Of a stretch of 41,782 nucleotides of DNA, positions 30,580 to 39,722 are shown in pieces. The stretch's first letter is position 1. Every line of letters begins with the position of its first letter. Location: positions 1-41,782 of the forward strand of contig CANQBH010000018.1 in assembly GCA_947589155.1 (NCBI GenBank), written 5' to 3'. The notes below the pieces were generated by a model. It was not told the DNA's origin. It searched no databases and worked only from the letters and a program-made list of their open reading frames with translations. Both the position numbers and the translations under genes were made by a program. The DNA is from an uncultured Lachnospiraceae bacterium. GTDB taxonomy: Bacteria; Bacillota; Clostridia; Lachnospirales; Lachnospiraceae.

Positions 30580-31260
30580 ATGTATATTCAGTTAAACGGA
30601 CAGATATTATATTATGAACGGACGGGAGAGGGGCGGCCGCTGCTCCTGCTCCACGGGAACGGCGAATCGCACGAGATCTTCGACCGCCTTGCCGCCGATC
30701 TTTGCGCCGATCACGAGGTCTATGCCATCGACAGCCGCGGGCAGGGCGGCAGCGCCACGCCGAAAGAATTCCACTACGTCGACATGGCAAAGGACGTGAT
30801 CTGCTTTACGCAGGCTCTCGGCCTGTCAAAGCCCGTGCTCTGCGGTTTCAGCGACGGCGCGATCGCCGCGCTGATGGCCGCTTCCGAGCAGAGCGGCCTC
30901 TTTTCCGCGCTCGTGGTCTGCGGCGCGAATCTTTCTCCGGCCGGTCTCCATCCGGCGGCGCGCCGACGGATCCGTGCCCTCTATAAAAAAGGCGGCGATC
31001 CTCTGGTGAAGATGATGCTTGAAGAGCCTTCCATCACCGAAGACGATCTGGCACGGATCCGCATCCCCGCTCTGGTCTGCGCCGGAGAACACGATATGGT
31101 CAAAAAAAAGGAAACCGAGCGGATCGCAAAGCATATCCCGGTTTCCCAATTATATATTTTTGCCGGAGAGGATCACGGCAGTTACATTACGCACAGCGAT
31201 AAACTGGCGCCTGTCATGCGTCCGTTCCTGCAGACGCTCGGATCACAGCGTTTCTCTTAG
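30580..31260 (+). CDS. Alpha/beta hydrolase
   Basis: A 226-residue alpha/beta-hydrolase fold protein. The oxyanion region is LLLLHGNGES, the nucleophile elbow GFSDGA has S91, the acid is likely in ALVCAGEHD and the catalytic His in EDHGSYI. The start at 30580 is chosen for AGGAGG 5 bases upstream. The substrate is unknown. The last codons lie in the first unit of a 40-bp tandem repeat, and the gene is convergent with dapB. Confidence 0.85.
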   Translation: MYIQLNGQILYYERTGEGRPLLLLHGNGESHEIFDRLAADLCADHEVYAIDSRGQGGSATPKEFHYVDMAKDVICFTQALGLSKPVLCGFSDGAIAALMAASEQSGLFSALVVCGANLSPAGLHPAARRRIRALYKKGGDPLVKMMLEEPSITEDDLARIRIPALVCAGEHDMVKKKETERIAKHIPVSQLYIFAGEDHGSYITHSDKLAPVMRPFLQTLGSQRFS

Positions 31261-31327
31261 GGCGTCCCCTCAGACGCCCGGATCACAGCGTTTCTCTTAA
31301 GGCGTCCCCGCAGACGCCCGGATCACA
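31231..31327. repeat. 40-bp tandem repeat at the convergent ends of the hydrolase and dapB genes
   Basis: Units start at 31231, 31271 and 31311 with CAGACGC(T/C)CGGATCACA. Two are complete and differ at only a few bases, and the third holds about 17 bases. Unit 1 supplies the hydrolase stop TAG, and unit 2 supplies the dapB stop TAA at the matching place. The final residues of both proteins come from the repeat. Confidence 0.85.
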
Positions 31328-32070
31328 TCCTTCATCTCATAGCGCCCCGCGGGCTTTCCCTTTAGAAATTTTGCCGCTTCCACAGCTCCTTTGGCAAAGA
31401 TGTTCTTGGAATACGCCGTGTGCTTTAACGTGACGACTTCATCCAGTCCGGCGAAAATGACTTCGTGCTCGCCTACGATGCTGCCGCCGCGGACAGCGGA
31501 AATGCCGATCTCTTTTTCTTCGCGTTGCTTGCACTCCCCCGTCCTGTCATAACAATAGCGGTAACCGCCTCCGACGCGCTCGTTCATCACATCCGCGAGT
31601 GCCAGCGCCGTCCCGCTCGGCGCGTCCACCTTGCGGTTATGATGCTTCTCCACGATCTCCATGTCAAATCCCGCCGCCGCCAAGACGTCGGTCGCCGTCT
31701 TCAGCAGATCCATCAGCATATTGATCCCGAGCGACATATTGGCCGAGCGGAGCACGGCCGTCGTTTCCGCCGTTTCTTCCGCATGTCTTATCTGTGCGTC
31801 GGAAAGCCCTGTCGTGCACAAAACCAGAGGCGTTTTCGTGCTGCGGCAATAGTCCAGCAGGCCGTCCGCCGCATCCGCATGGCAGAAATCCACCACGACG
31901 TCCGCCTTCTCCCTGCATAACGCCAGCGAAGGGTAGACCGGATAGTCGTTCGGCACGTCCTGCGAGACGTCGACGCCGGCGACGATCTCCACTTCTCCTT
32001 CTTCTTTGCAGATCTCCGTGATCACGCGGCCCATGCGGCCGTTGCAGCCATGCAGCAGTATTTTTGTCAT
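31297..32070 (-). CDS. dapB: 4-hydroxy-tetrahydrodipicolinate reductase
   Basis: A 257-residue DapB. NAD(P)-binding LLHGCNGRMGRVI is at the N-terminus, followed by VVVDFCHADAA, LVLCTTGLSDAQI, the catalytic EKHHNRKVDAPSGTAL (His-His and Lys) and GEHEVIFAG. It reduces the DapA product in lysine and diaminopimelate synthesis. Its ATG overlaps the stop of the Rpn-family gene by 4 bp and its ribosome site (AAAGGAG) lies inside that gene, so translation of the two is coupled. Confidence 0.95.
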   Translation of the reverse strand: MTKILLHGCNGRMGRVITEICKEEGEVEIVAGVDVSQDVPNDYPVYPSLALCREKADVVVDFCHADAADGLLDYCRSTKTPLVLCTTGLSDAQIRHAEETAETTAVLRSANMSLGINMLMDLLKTATDVLAAAGFDMEIVEKHHNRKVDAPSGTALALADVMNERVGGGYRYCYDRTGECKQREEKEIGISAVRGGSIVGEHEVIFAGLDEVVTLKHTAYSKNIFAKGAVEAAKFLKGKPAGRYEMKDVIRASAGTP

Positions 32071-33113
32071 GCTTCCGTCTCCTTTCGTGCTTCTTTGTCC
32101 GCGCGCAGCGCTGCCAGTTCCGACTTGAGCCGCCGCAGTTCTTCTTCTGTTTCTGAAAGTCTGTTCTGCGTTTGCAGACGCGCTTCTTCTGTCTCCGCCA
32201 GTTTCTTCTGCATATGCTCCTCATGGCGCTGCGCCTCTAGGCGCGCTTCTTCCGCCTCTGTCAGCCTGTTCTGCGCTTCCAGGCGCGCTTCTTCCGTCTC
32301 CGCCAGTTTCTTCTGCATACGCTCCTTGTGGCGCTGCGCTTCCAGACGCGCTTCTTCCGTTTCCGCCAGTTTCTTCTGCATACGCTCCTCGTGGCGCAGC
32401 GCTTCCTCCCGCGCCTCGCACATCTCGCGCACGATCTGATCGGAATTCTGATAGTACAGGGAAGACGCCACCCCCGCATACACTTCACTATGTTCTGCCA
32501 ACATCTTCAGTTCCTCCCATGTTCCGGCCCGGAAAAGTCCGGCCCACTCGACGATATGCCAGTCCTTATCCTCCTCCGTCGCTAACTCTGCCCGCCTTAA
32601 TGATAGCACGTTTAAGGCAAACTTGTCATTATAAATTTCATGCGTGCGCACGTTCATCATCCGATACCGCGCATAAAACTCCGGCCGCTGCGGGAACAGG
32701 TCGAAATCCAACAGACTGATGTGGATCACCGCCGACGCGCTCTCATAATCCTCGCCTTTCTGCAGCGAATCAAAATTCCGGCAGAGATAACTGAGCGAGC
32801 GGTTCGGCCAGTTGTGGAAATTTTTCACCTGCATTTCCAGATTGATGACCGTATCGTCGTTCATCCTGACCCGTATGTCCAGAATAAACGTCTTGGAATC
32901 GAACCCTTCCCCGGGTGCGATCGGATTCTCAATGACCACCTCGCGGATCGCCCTCTGCGGGATGTGCAAAAGCGCGCCGATCAGCCCGCGCAGCGCCGCC
33001 TCGTTGCTCTGCAGGACCATGCGGAACATATAGTCGTTGGTCAGGGGATAATCGATGGGTCCGCTGGCCTTCCTCCAGTCCAACACATTCTTCAGTTTTT
33101 GGTTTTGCTTCAT
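32067..33113 (-). CDS. Rpn/PD-(D/E)XK nuclease-family protein with repeat coiled-coil tail
   Basis: A 348-residue protein of the PD-(D/E)XK transposase-like (Rpn) family, related to recombination-promoting nucleases. The N-terminal nuclease part has DYPLTNDYMFRMVLQ, then FILDIRVRMNDDTVINLEMQ with the Asp and Glu-x-Gln of the active site and NWPNRSLSYLCRNFDSL. From about residue 240 to the end lies a charged coiled coil of 21- and 14-residue repeats. The start at 33113 is chosen for AAAGGAGG. It lies between dapA and dapB in one operon and overlaps dapB. No transposon ends were seen. Confidence 0.85.
   Translation of the reverse strand: MKQNQKLKNVLDWRKASGPIDYPLTNDYMFRMVLQSNEAALRGLIGALLHIPQRAIREVVIENPIAPGEGFDSKTFILDIRVRMNDDTVINLEMQVKNFHNWPNRSLSYLCRNFDSLQKGEDYESASAVIHISLLDFDLFPQRPEFYARYRMMNVRTHEIYNDKFALNVLSLRRAELATEEDKDWHIVEWAGLFRAGTWEELKMLAEHSEVYAGVASSLYYQNSDQIVREMCEAREEALRHEERMQKKLAETEEARLEAQRHKERMQKKLAETEEARLEAQNRLTEAEEARLEAQRHEEHMQKKLAETEEARLQTQNRLSETEEELRRLKSELAALRADKEARKETEA
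32166..32396 (-). repeat. 63/42-bp tandem repeats encoding heptad coiled coil
   Basis: Units: 32396-32334 (63 bp), 32333-32271 (63), 32270-32229 (42) and 32228-32166 (63). The protein unit is RHEERMQKKLAETEEARLEA plus Q, or the shorter NRLTEAEEARLEAQ. All lengths are multiples of 21 bp, so copy-number changes keep both frame and heptad phase. Confidence 0.85.
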
Positions 33114-33240
33114 ACGCAGTTTCCTCCTTTGGTAAAATTCATCATACATTGGATCTTTGGCGAAACGCCGGAATGGTTTCCAGAGCAGAAACCGATATTG
33201 GATAGGAAGCCGCGCAGTCAGACTGCGCGGCTGTCAGGGA

Positions 33241-34131
33241 TCATGCGATCGTCAGACCGTAATCCCTCATTGCTTTTTCCAGGACCGCGGCTGCGGCCTC
33301 TCCCATCTCGCAGAGCGGAGAACGAAGCGGCCCCGCCCCCATGCCCATGAGATTCATCGCATGTTTGACCGGAATCGGGTTGACTTCGGAAAATAACGCA
33401 TCGACCAGCGGCAGCGCTTTCATCTGAAGTTCCAGCGCCTTTTGGCGGTCTCCTTCCAGATAGGCAGCCACCATGTCATGCGTCTGCGCGGGCGCGATGT
33501 TTGCGATCACGGAGATCACGCCGATCCCGCCGATGGAAAGCAGCGGCACGACCAGTCCGTCCTCGCCGGAATACAGTTCCAGTTTGCCGTCGCACAGATA
33601 CATCGTCTTGGCCGCCTGCGCCATATTGCCGGTCGCTTCTTTTAAGCCGACGATATTTTCATTCTGCCTGACGAGCGCCGCGACCGTCTCCGGCAGCAGG
33701 TTGCATCCGGTCCTGCCCGGAACGTTATACAGGATCACCGGCAGTTTCGTCTCCTGCGCGATCCTGCTGTAATGGGCGATCAGGCCCGCCTGCGTCGCCT
33801 TATTGTAATATGGGGTAACGATCAGCGCCGCATCCGCGCCGTCTTCCTCCGCTTCTTTGGTCAACTGGATCGCCGTCTTCGTGCAGTTCGATCCTGTGCC
33901 GGCCACTACGGGAATACGATGCCTTGCAAACGAAACGGCGGCCCGGATCACCTCGCGGTGTTCTTCCATCGTCAGCGTGGAACTCTCGCCTGTCGTTCCG
34001 GTGATGATGATGCTGTCCGTGCCGTGAGAGATATGGAACTCGATCAGTTCTTCCAACTTCTCGTAATTCACGTCCAGATTCTCTTTCATCGGTGTGACGA
34101 TCGCCACACCCGATCCTGTAAAAATAGGCAT
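33241..34131 (-). CDS. dapA: 4-hydroxy-tetrahydrodipicolinate synthase
   Basis: A 296-residue DapA. Seen are GSGVAIVTPMKEN, the TGTTGESSTL substrate motif, PVVAGTGSNCT, VTPYYNKATQAGL, VILYNVPGRTGCN with the catalytic-type Tyr, and IVGLKEATGNMAQ with the Schiff-base Lys. It joins pyruvate and aspartate semialdehyde. GGAGGAAAGGA precedes the ATG. It is first in the dapA-rpn-dapB operon and is read from the promoter at 34235-34263. Confidence 0.95.
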   Translation of the reverse strand: MPIFTGSGVAIVTPMKENLDVNYEKLEELIEFHISHGTDSIIITGTTGESSTLTMEEHREVIRAAVSFARHRIPVVAGTGSNCTKTAIQLTKEAEEDGADAALIVTPYYNKATQAGLIAHYSRIAQETKLPVILYNVPGRTGCNLLPETVAALVRQNENIVGLKEATGNMAQAAKTMYLCDGKLELYSGEDGLVVPLLSIGGIGVISVIANIAPAQTHDMVAAYLEGDRQKALELQMKALPLVDALFSEVNPIPVKHAMNLMGMGAGPLRSPLCEMGEAAAAVLEKAMRDYGLTIA

Positions 34132-34234
34132 TTCCTTTCCTCCTTAATAGGTAAAACGCAACTGTCTTGCCCTTTCTTTATCATACGTCGATATCCCGTA
34201 CAACGTTACAACCTATCGGATTCTCACTATAAAA

Positions 34235-34263
34235 AATATAGCATTGCCCGGTTTTATTGTCAA
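34235..34263 (-). promoter_or_regulatory. Promoter of the dapA operon
   Basis: On the minus strand TTGACA (34263-34258), a 17-base spacer and TATATT (34240-34235), near the sigma-A consensus. The -35 overlaps the last codons of the upstream adenosyltransferase gene. The leader of about 95 bases is too short for a lysine riboswitch. Confidence 0.75.
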
Positions 34264-34751
34264 CTTGAGGCGACCTTTTCCGGCACGATCTTTAAGATAT
34301 CGTCCGCCTCCGCAAACACGGCGGGCAGACGGTCCCTGCCGGTCAGAATGATGTCGGTGGAAGGCGCTTTGACGCGCAGGATCTCAAGGATCTGTTCTTC
34401 GGTCGCCATGCCCTCCGCAACCAGCCCTAAGATCTCATCGAGGACCAGCAGATCGCATTCGCCCGTCACCAAGACCTTTTTTGCAAAATTCAGCCCGTTG
34501 TGGATATTGGCTTTCTGTTCCTGCTTTTCTTCCTCGCTGAGCGCGTCGAACCCTCCGCTGCACCGCTCAAAGCGGAAGATCTTGATCTCCGGCTCGAGTT
34601 TGTTCAGATAATCCGTACTTAACTGGCCCTTCATGAACTGCACCACATAGGCCGTTTTTCCGCTGCTCACCTCGCGGATGGCATTGCCCAGCGCCGCGGA
34701 CGTCTTTCCACGGCCTTCGCCGTAATAGACCGAAATGATTCCCTTTTTCAT
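34260..34751 (-). CDS. Corrinoid adenosyltransferase (CobA/CobO/BtuR type)
   Basis: A 163-residue P-loop protein of the CobA/CobO/BtuR adenosyltransferase family. The P-loop YYGEGRGKTSAALG is at the N-terminus, with VVQFMKGQ, LLVLDEILGLV (Walker B) and ILTGRDRLP. It transfers adenosyl from ATP to cob(I)alamin or a precursor. The start at 34751 is chosen for AGGAGG 4 bases upstream; the open frame continues 13 codons further. It is somewhat short for the family but carries all the main motifs. Confidence 0.88.
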   Translation of the reverse strand: MKKGIISVYYGEGRGKTSAALGNAIREVSSGKTAYVVQFMKGQLSTDYLNKLEPEIKIFRFERCSGGFDALSEEEKQEQKANIHNGLNFAKKVLVTGECDLLVLDEILGLVAEGMATEEQILEILRVKAPSTDIILTGRDRLPAVFAEADDILKIVPEKVASS

Positions 34752-34836
34752 ATATCCTCCTATGTACTCGCATACATCCGTGGGAATCATACCATAATTT
34801 CCCGTTTATGGCAAACCCTGCCCGTTTTGGCCGCTT

Positions 34837-35475
34837 TTAGTCCAATTCCTCGATCTTGCAGACGGAGACTTCATAGGCGATCCTGCGCTCCGCCTCGTCT
34901 TCGGAGATCTTTTTGACATATTCGCGGCTCTGGATCCGTCCGATCACGCAGACGTGGCTTCCGACCTCGAACGTCGTGGCGAACCGTGCGTTCCGTCCCC
35001 AGCAGATACACGGGATATAGTCGGATTTTCCGTAGGAACGGTTGACCGCGACGAGCAGATCCGCGATCTCGCGGCCAAGAGGCGTCTTCCGGTACACCGG
35101 CGGCTTGCAGACATAGCCGTCCAGAACGATATTGTTGCTCTTGACTTCTTCCTCGTCGCACTCCCACATATCATCCACAAATTCCAGTTCCCGCACAAAG
35201 ACGGAAAGGATCAGACGGTTTTTCGTCTCCTCATGACGGTTGTACGAACGAAACTGCCCCGTCACATGGATCTTTTCCCCGATGTAGTTCTCCGAAGTGT
35301 CGATCAGCCTCTCCGAGATCATCAGCGGGATGTAATCCGCGTAATTGCTCAGGCGGTTCACCGCCACTTCCACCATGTAAAACCCCTCTCCGTACACTTC
35401 GTGACTGTATTGGAAATCGGAAACGATCTCCCCTACGATCGATACTTGGTTATTTTCCAGCACTTTATCTGCCAT
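34837..35475 (-). CDS. Single-stranded DNA-binding protein with two OB folds
   Basis: A 212-residue SSB-like protein with two OB-fold units. Unit 1 is near residues 8-95 (VSIVGEIVSDFQYSHE, VEVAVNRLSNYADYIPLMIS, then GQFRSYN). Unit 2 is near 112-205 (NNIVLDGYVCKPPVYRKTPL, LLVAVNRSYGKSDYIPCICW, then VIGRIQSREY). Each carries the VAVNR...DYIP pattern of SSB. It lacks the usual acidic C-terminal tip, which suggests a specialised and not a housekeeping SSB. It is divergent from typA. Confidence 0.8.
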   Translation of the reverse strand: MADKVLENNQVSIVGEIVSDFQYSHEVYGEGFYMVEVAVNRLSNYADYIPLMISERLIDTSENYIGEKIHVTGQFRSYNRHEETKNRLILSVFVRELEFVDDMWECDEEEVKSNNIVLDGYVCKPPVYRKTPLGREIADLLVAVNRSYGKSDYIPCICWGRNARFATTFEVGSHVCVIGRIQSREYVKKISEDEAERRIAYEVSVCKIEELD

Positions 35476-35575
35476 ACTGTTGTCTCTCCCTTCTTTTGGT
35501 TCATTCTTATTTCGTTTTCTTTTTTTAGTTTTATCATCCGCTTCGGGAAAAGAACTTCTCTTTTTGTCGATAACC

Positions 35576-35603
35576 TTGTAAATTCCAAAAATTGTGGTAA
35601 ACT
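35576..35603 (+). promoter_or_regulatory. Probable typA promoter
   Basis: TTGTAA (35576-35581), 16 bases, then TAAACT (35598-35603), preceded by TGTGG. This is a fair match to sigma-A. The typA ribosome site GGAAGG follows before the ATG at 35640. Confidence 0.45.
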
Positions 35604-35639
35604 ATTCAAGGTCATTGTTATAAAGAAGGAAGGATCAGA

Positions 35640-37475
35640 ATGAAACAGGAAAGAAACGATATTCGCAACATCGCCATCATCGCCCATGTCGATCACGGCA
35701 AGACGACGCTGGTGGACGAACTTCTGAAGCAGAGCGGCGTTTTCCGCGCGGGACAGGAGGTGCAGGAGCGCGTCATGGACTCAAACGATATCGAGCGCGA
35801 ACGCGGCATCACCATTCTCTCCAAAAATACCGCCGTCTATTATAAGGACACCAAGATCAACATCATCGACACGCCGGGGCACGCCGATTTCGGCGGCGAG
35901 GTGGAGCGCGTCCTGAAAATGGTCGACGGCGTCATCCTTGTCGTAGACGCCTTCGAGGGCGCCATGCCGCAGACAAAATTCGTACTGATGAAAGCGCTTG
36001 ATCTGGATCTTCCGGTCATCGTCTGCGTCAACAAGATCGACCGTCCGGAGGCGCGGCCCGCAGAGGTCGTCGACGAGGTGCTGGAACTCTTTATGGATCT
36101 GGACGCGTCGGACGAGCAGTTGGACTGCCCGTTCCTCTTTGCCTCCGCAAAGGAAGGTTACGCGGTTAGAGCGATCGGCGATACGCCAAAGGACATGACG
36201 CCGCTGTTTGAAACGATCCTGCACGATATCCCCGCGCCGACCGGCGACCCGGACGCCAATACTCAGGTGCTGATCAGCACCATCGATTACAACGAGTATG
36301 TCGGAAGGATCGGTATCGGAAAAGTGGACAACGGCTGCCTGAAGATCAATCAGGACGCCGTCGTCGTGAACGCGCACGAACCGGACAAGATGCAGAAAGT
36401 ACGTATCAGCAAACTCTACGAATTTGACGGGCTGGACAAAGTGGACGTGACGGAAGCCGGAATCGGCTCGATCGTCGCGGTCTCCGGCATCGCCGACATC
36501 CATATCGGCGATACGATCTGCGCGCCCGAAGCGCCCGAAGCCATCCCGTTCCAAAAGATCTCCGACCCGACGATCTCGATGAATTTCATGGTCAATGACA
36601 GCCCGTTCGCCGGACAGGAAGGCAAATTCGTCACCTCCCGCCATCTGCGCGCCCGTCTCTTCCGCGAACTGAACACCGACGTTTCGCTCCGCGTAGAAGA
36701 AACGGAGTCGCCGGACTCTTACAAGGTCTCCGGCCGCGGCGAACTGCATCTTTCCGTTCTGATCGAGAACATGCGGCGGGAAGGCTATGAATTTGCCGTA
36801 TCCAAAGCGGAGGTCCTCTACCGCTTCGACGAGAACAAAAAGCGTCTGGAGCCGATGGAGACCGCTTATGTGGACGTGCCGGACGAATTTACCGGCGCGG
36901 TGATCGAAAAACTGAGTATGCGCAAAGGGGAACTGCGGAACATGACCCCGATCACCGGCGGCTATACGCGGATGGAATTTTATATCCCTTCGCGCGGCCT
37001 GATCGGCTACCGCGGTGAATTTCTGACGGACACCAAAGGCAACGGCATTATCAATACGATCTTTGCCGGTTACGAGCCGTACAAGGGCGATATCGCCTAT
37101 CGGAAGCAGGGTTCGCTGATCGCCTTTGAAACGGGAGAGACCGTCGCCTACGGCCTGTTCTCCGCGCAGGACCGCGGCACGCTTTTCCTCGGCCCCGGCG
37201 AGCGGGTCTACGCGGGCATGGTCGTCGGTTCCTCCTCCCGTCAGGAGGACATCGAACTCAACGTCTGCAAGAAAAAACATCTGACCAATACGCGCTCCTC
37301 CTCCGCAGACGAGGCGCTGACGCTGGTGCCGCCGCGGATCTTAAGCCTCGAGCAGGCGCTCGACTTTATTGACACGGACGAACTTCTGGAAGTGACGCCC
37401 GAAAGCCTGCGTATCCGCAAACGGATCCTCGACCCGACGCTGCGAAAAAGGGCAAATATAAACCGGAGCAGGTAA
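35640..37475 (+). CDS. typA: Ribosome-associated GTPase TypA/BipA
   Basis: A 611-residue translational GTPase. G1 is [15 protein letters not shown], the G2/switch I region [12 protein letters not shown]3 [14 protein letters not shown]4 [10 protein letters not shown] and G5 FASAKEGYA. Domain II, the EF-G-like domains and the BipA C-terminus ([38 protein letters not shown]) are complete. It acts on ribosome assembly and stress or cold adaptation. Its stop codon lies in the loop of the terminator at 37461-37490. Confidence 0.97.
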   Translation: MKQERNDIRNIAIIAHVDHGKTTLVDELLKQSGVFRAGQEVQERVMDSNDIERERGITILSKNTAVYYKDTKINIIDTPGHADFGGEVERVLKMVDGVILVVDAFEGAMPQTKFVLMKALDLDLPVIVCVNKIDRPEARPAEVVDEVLELFMDLDASDEQLDCPFLFASAKEGYAVRAIGDTPKDMTPLFETILHDIPAPTGDPDANTQVLISTIDYNEYVGRIGIGKVDNGCLKINQDAVVVNAHEPDKMQKVRISKLYEFDGLDKVDVTEAGIGSIVAVSGIADIHIGDTICAPEAPEAIPFQKISDPTISMNFMVNDSPFAGQEGKFVTSRHLRARLFRELNTDVSLRVEETESPDSYKVSGRGELHLSVLIENMRREGYEFAVSKAEVLYRFDENKKRLEPMETAYVDVPDEFTGAVIEKLSMRKGELRNMTPITGGYTRMEFYIPSRGLIGYRGEFLTDTKGNGIINTIFAGYEPYKGDIAYRKQGSLIAFETGETVAYGLFSAQDRGTLFLGPGERVYAGMVVGSSSRQEDIELNVCKKKHLTNTRSSSADEALTLVPPRILSLEQALDFIDTDELLEVTPESLRIRKRILDPTLRKRANINRSR

Positions 37476-37490
37476 TGCTCCGGTTTTTTT
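37461..37490 (+). terminator. Rho-independent terminator after typA
   Basis: AACCGGAGCA / TGCTCCGGTT, a 10-bp stem with loop GGTAA and then a run of T (37484-37490). The typA stop TAA is in the loop. The convergent kinase gene ends at 37491, directly next to it. Confidence 0.92.
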
Positions 37491-39722
37491 CTAGCGTTTG
37501 CTCAGGACGATGACGACCTTGAAAAGGTCTCCGTCGATCTCCACATTAAGACTGCCCCTCATCAGCTTTGTCAGGCTCTGGGCGATCGACAGTCCCAGCC
37601 CGTGCCCTTCGGTCTCCGCGTTGCGCGAACTGTCCCCGCGGACGAACCGCTCCATCAGCTCGTCGCTGCTGATATTCAACTGATACCGCGAGATGTTCTT
37701 AAACGTTAAGCGCGCGCCTTCCGGCATCCTCTCCATCGTGATATATACGCGCGTGTTCTTCATCGCGTATTTGCAGATGTTGCTCATGATATTGTCGAGC
37801 ACCCGCCACAGATGGCGGCCGTCGGCCATGATATACACCGGTTTCTCCGGCACGTCCACCACGAGTTCCAGCGCCTGCGCGTTCACCTTTTCCTGATATT
37901 CGCCCAACAGCTGCGTTAGCATTACCTTCGCGTCGCAGGTCTCCATCTTCATCTTGAGGTTGCCCGTAGAGGCTTTCGACGCCTCGAGCAGATCCTCGAT
38001 CAGTTTTTTCAGCCGCGCGGACTGGCGGTCCAGCACGTCGACATATTCCACCAGCGTCGGATCGTCCACCTTTTCCTTCTTGATCAGATCCACATAATTG
38101 ATGATGGACGTCAGCGGCGTTTTGATGTCGTGGGTGACGTTGGTGATCAGTTCGGTCTTTAAGCGCTCGCTCTTCATCTGTTCTTCCACGGCCGCCGCGA
38201 TGTTGCGGCTCACGTTATTGATATGGTCCGCGTGCGCCTTGAACGCCGGAAGCATCTTATCCGTGCGGACCGGCTGCCCGTAATCTCCCGCCGCGACGCG
38301 CCTGCCGCCCTGCCACAACTGCTCCATCTGCCAGACGATCCAGAAGACTGCCGGAATCTCCACGATCTTATACAGGGCGAACAGGAGAAGTTCCGGCTCC
38401 AGATCGCAGTCCGTGGCAACGATCACGACAAACTGCAGGAACGTAACGGCCGCCAGAACGCCGCCGGTTCCCCAGACCAGCGCCCGGCTGCTTTTGCCGA
38501 GGGCAAACAGCATGGAACCGAGTTTTTTGACCGGACGGAAAAGATAATGCAGCAGCGTGTAGCGCCAGAAACACTTCCGTTTGATCCTGACGGCGGTGCT
38601 CATCGCAAAGAGCGCCGCAAGCCACACCATCGCCACGAGGCAGATCATTTCCAACAGCATACCGTCCCTGAATATGAGGAAATCCCGCATCATCGCATAG
38701 GCGATCGTGTACATGGCGCCAATGCCGCACATCAGGCCGAGCGCCACGAGCAGCGCATAGATCGCGTAAGGCAGGCGGTCGATCCCGCGCATGACGATCT
38801 CTCCGCTGTCTTTGCGCCATCCCGCCGCCAGACAGAGGAAGACTGCGGCCGCAAGAAAGACGATCATGCTGACGATAAAGATCGGGATATAATTTCTGGC
38901 ATAGTTGTGCAGAAAGATCGCCATTTCCTCCGCCATCGGAAGGAGATCGCGGAGCCCATCCGCAAAATACTGCTCCTTTCCTCTCTCAAAACCGCTTCCG
39001 ATCTTCAGATAGACCGTGTAGGTGACAATGGATCTGACCTGCTCGAGTTCCGGATCGTAAGGCGCTTCGTCCGCGGCGACGGAGCCGTCATGCGAAACGA
39101 AGATCTGCACGCTCCCGTCGCTCTCCACGTTCCCCAGACTCACCTGCGTTTCCTCATTCTCCGGCGTCTCCCCGCTCTCCACCGTCACGTTGCCGACGAT
39201 CGAAGGATCCACAAGCAGATAGCGGTCCTGCACCCGCACCATATCCGGTTCGCTCAGCGCCACCCGCCAGTCGCCGACGCAGTAATCGGCCTGACAGCCG
39301 TCCGTCGGCAGGGCAAAAGAGTATTCATAACTGCCGAGATCCGGATCCTCATTGCCGGAAGTGTAGACCCAGAAATCTTCCTGCACCGGCTTGCCGTCCT
39401 GCATCATAACGATCGTTTCCCTGACCGCGTAATCCAGCGACCCGCCTTCTAAGTTCTGCAGCATACTCGGATCGGCGATCTCGTGGTCGGTCAGTCCCGA
39501 TGTGATCGCCTGATCCAGAAGATACGCGCCGTAATTTTCCGCCATGTTCTTTTCCATGTATTCCCGCAGTTTCCCTGTTTCCGTCGTAACGCCCGCCTGG
39601 CTTAATTCCGTAAACAGCACCATGCCGACGACCCCGTAGGCGATGCCCGCGGCGGAAAGCGCGAGCGCCAGCATCGCCGCCGCTTTTGCCCAGAGCGAAC
39701 CTCTGATCTTATTTTTCTCCAT
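37491..39722 (-). CDS. Sensor histidine kinase of a two-component system
   Basis: A 743-residue membrane histidine kinase. An N-terminal helix (about 12-36) leads into a large extracellular sensor region (about 40-270) with no family I can name. Several transmembrane segments follow (about 275-450), then a linker, the H-box VTHDIKTPLTSIINYVD with H531, an N-box region (VLDNIMSNICKYAM) and a G-box (GHGLGLSIAQSL). The stop is next to the typA terminator. It overlaps the response regulator gene by 14 bp, so the two are coupled. The signal is unknown; the large extracellular domain suggests a surface or envelope cue. Confidence 0.93.
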   Translation of the reverse strand: MEKNKIRGSLWAKAAAMLALALSAAGIAYGVVGMVLFTELSQAGVTTETGKLREYMEKNMAENYGAYLLDQAITSGLTDHEIADPSMLQNLEGGSLDYAVRETIVMMQDGKPVQEDFWVYTSGNEDPDLGSYEYSFALPTDGCQADYCVGDWRVALSEPDMVRVQDRYLLVDPSIVGNVTVESGETPENEETQVSLGNVESDGSVQIFVSHDGSVAADEAPYDPELEQVRSIVTYTVYLKIGSGFERGKEQYFADGLRDLLPMAEEMAIFLHNYARNYIPIFIVSMIVFLAAAVFLCLAAGWRKDSGEIVMRGIDRLPYAIYALLVALGLMCGIGAMYTIAYAMMRDFLIFRDGMLLEMICLVAMVWLAALFAMSTAVRIKRKCFWRYTLLHYLFRPVKKLGSMLFALGKSSRALVWGTGGVLAAVTFLQFVVIVATDCDLEPELLLFALYKIVEIPAVFWIVWQMEQLWQGGRRVAAGDYGQPVRTDKMLPAFKAHADHINNVSRNIAAAVEEQMKSERLKTELITNVTHDIKTPLTSIINYVDLIKKEKVDDPTLVEYVDVLDRQSARLKKLIEDLLEASKASTGNLKMKMETCDAKVMLTQLLGEYQEKVNAQALELVVDVPEKPVYIMADGRHLWRVLDNIMSNICKYAMKNTRVYITMERMPEGARLTFKNISRYQLNISSDELMERFVRGDSSRNAETEGHGLGLSIAQSLTKLMRGSLNVEIDGDLFKVVIVLSKR

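Noticed and set aside
32067..33113. Rpn-family gene as part of an insertion sequence
   Set aside because: No terminal inverted repeats or target duplications were seen, and it overlaps dapB as an operon gene.
33298..33340. C5 runs in dapA and elsewhere (17146, 22058, 40340)
   Set aside because: Runs of five are expected by chance and are not at frame breaks; only runs of seven or more were counted.
34132..34234. Lysine riboswitch upstream of dapA
   Set aside because: The leader after the promoter is only about 95 bases, too short for the lysine aptamer, and I see no fitting stems.
35781..37280. 499-codon minus-strand open frame opposite typA
   Set aside because: It is antisense to a fully conserved typA and has no domain or ribosome site.
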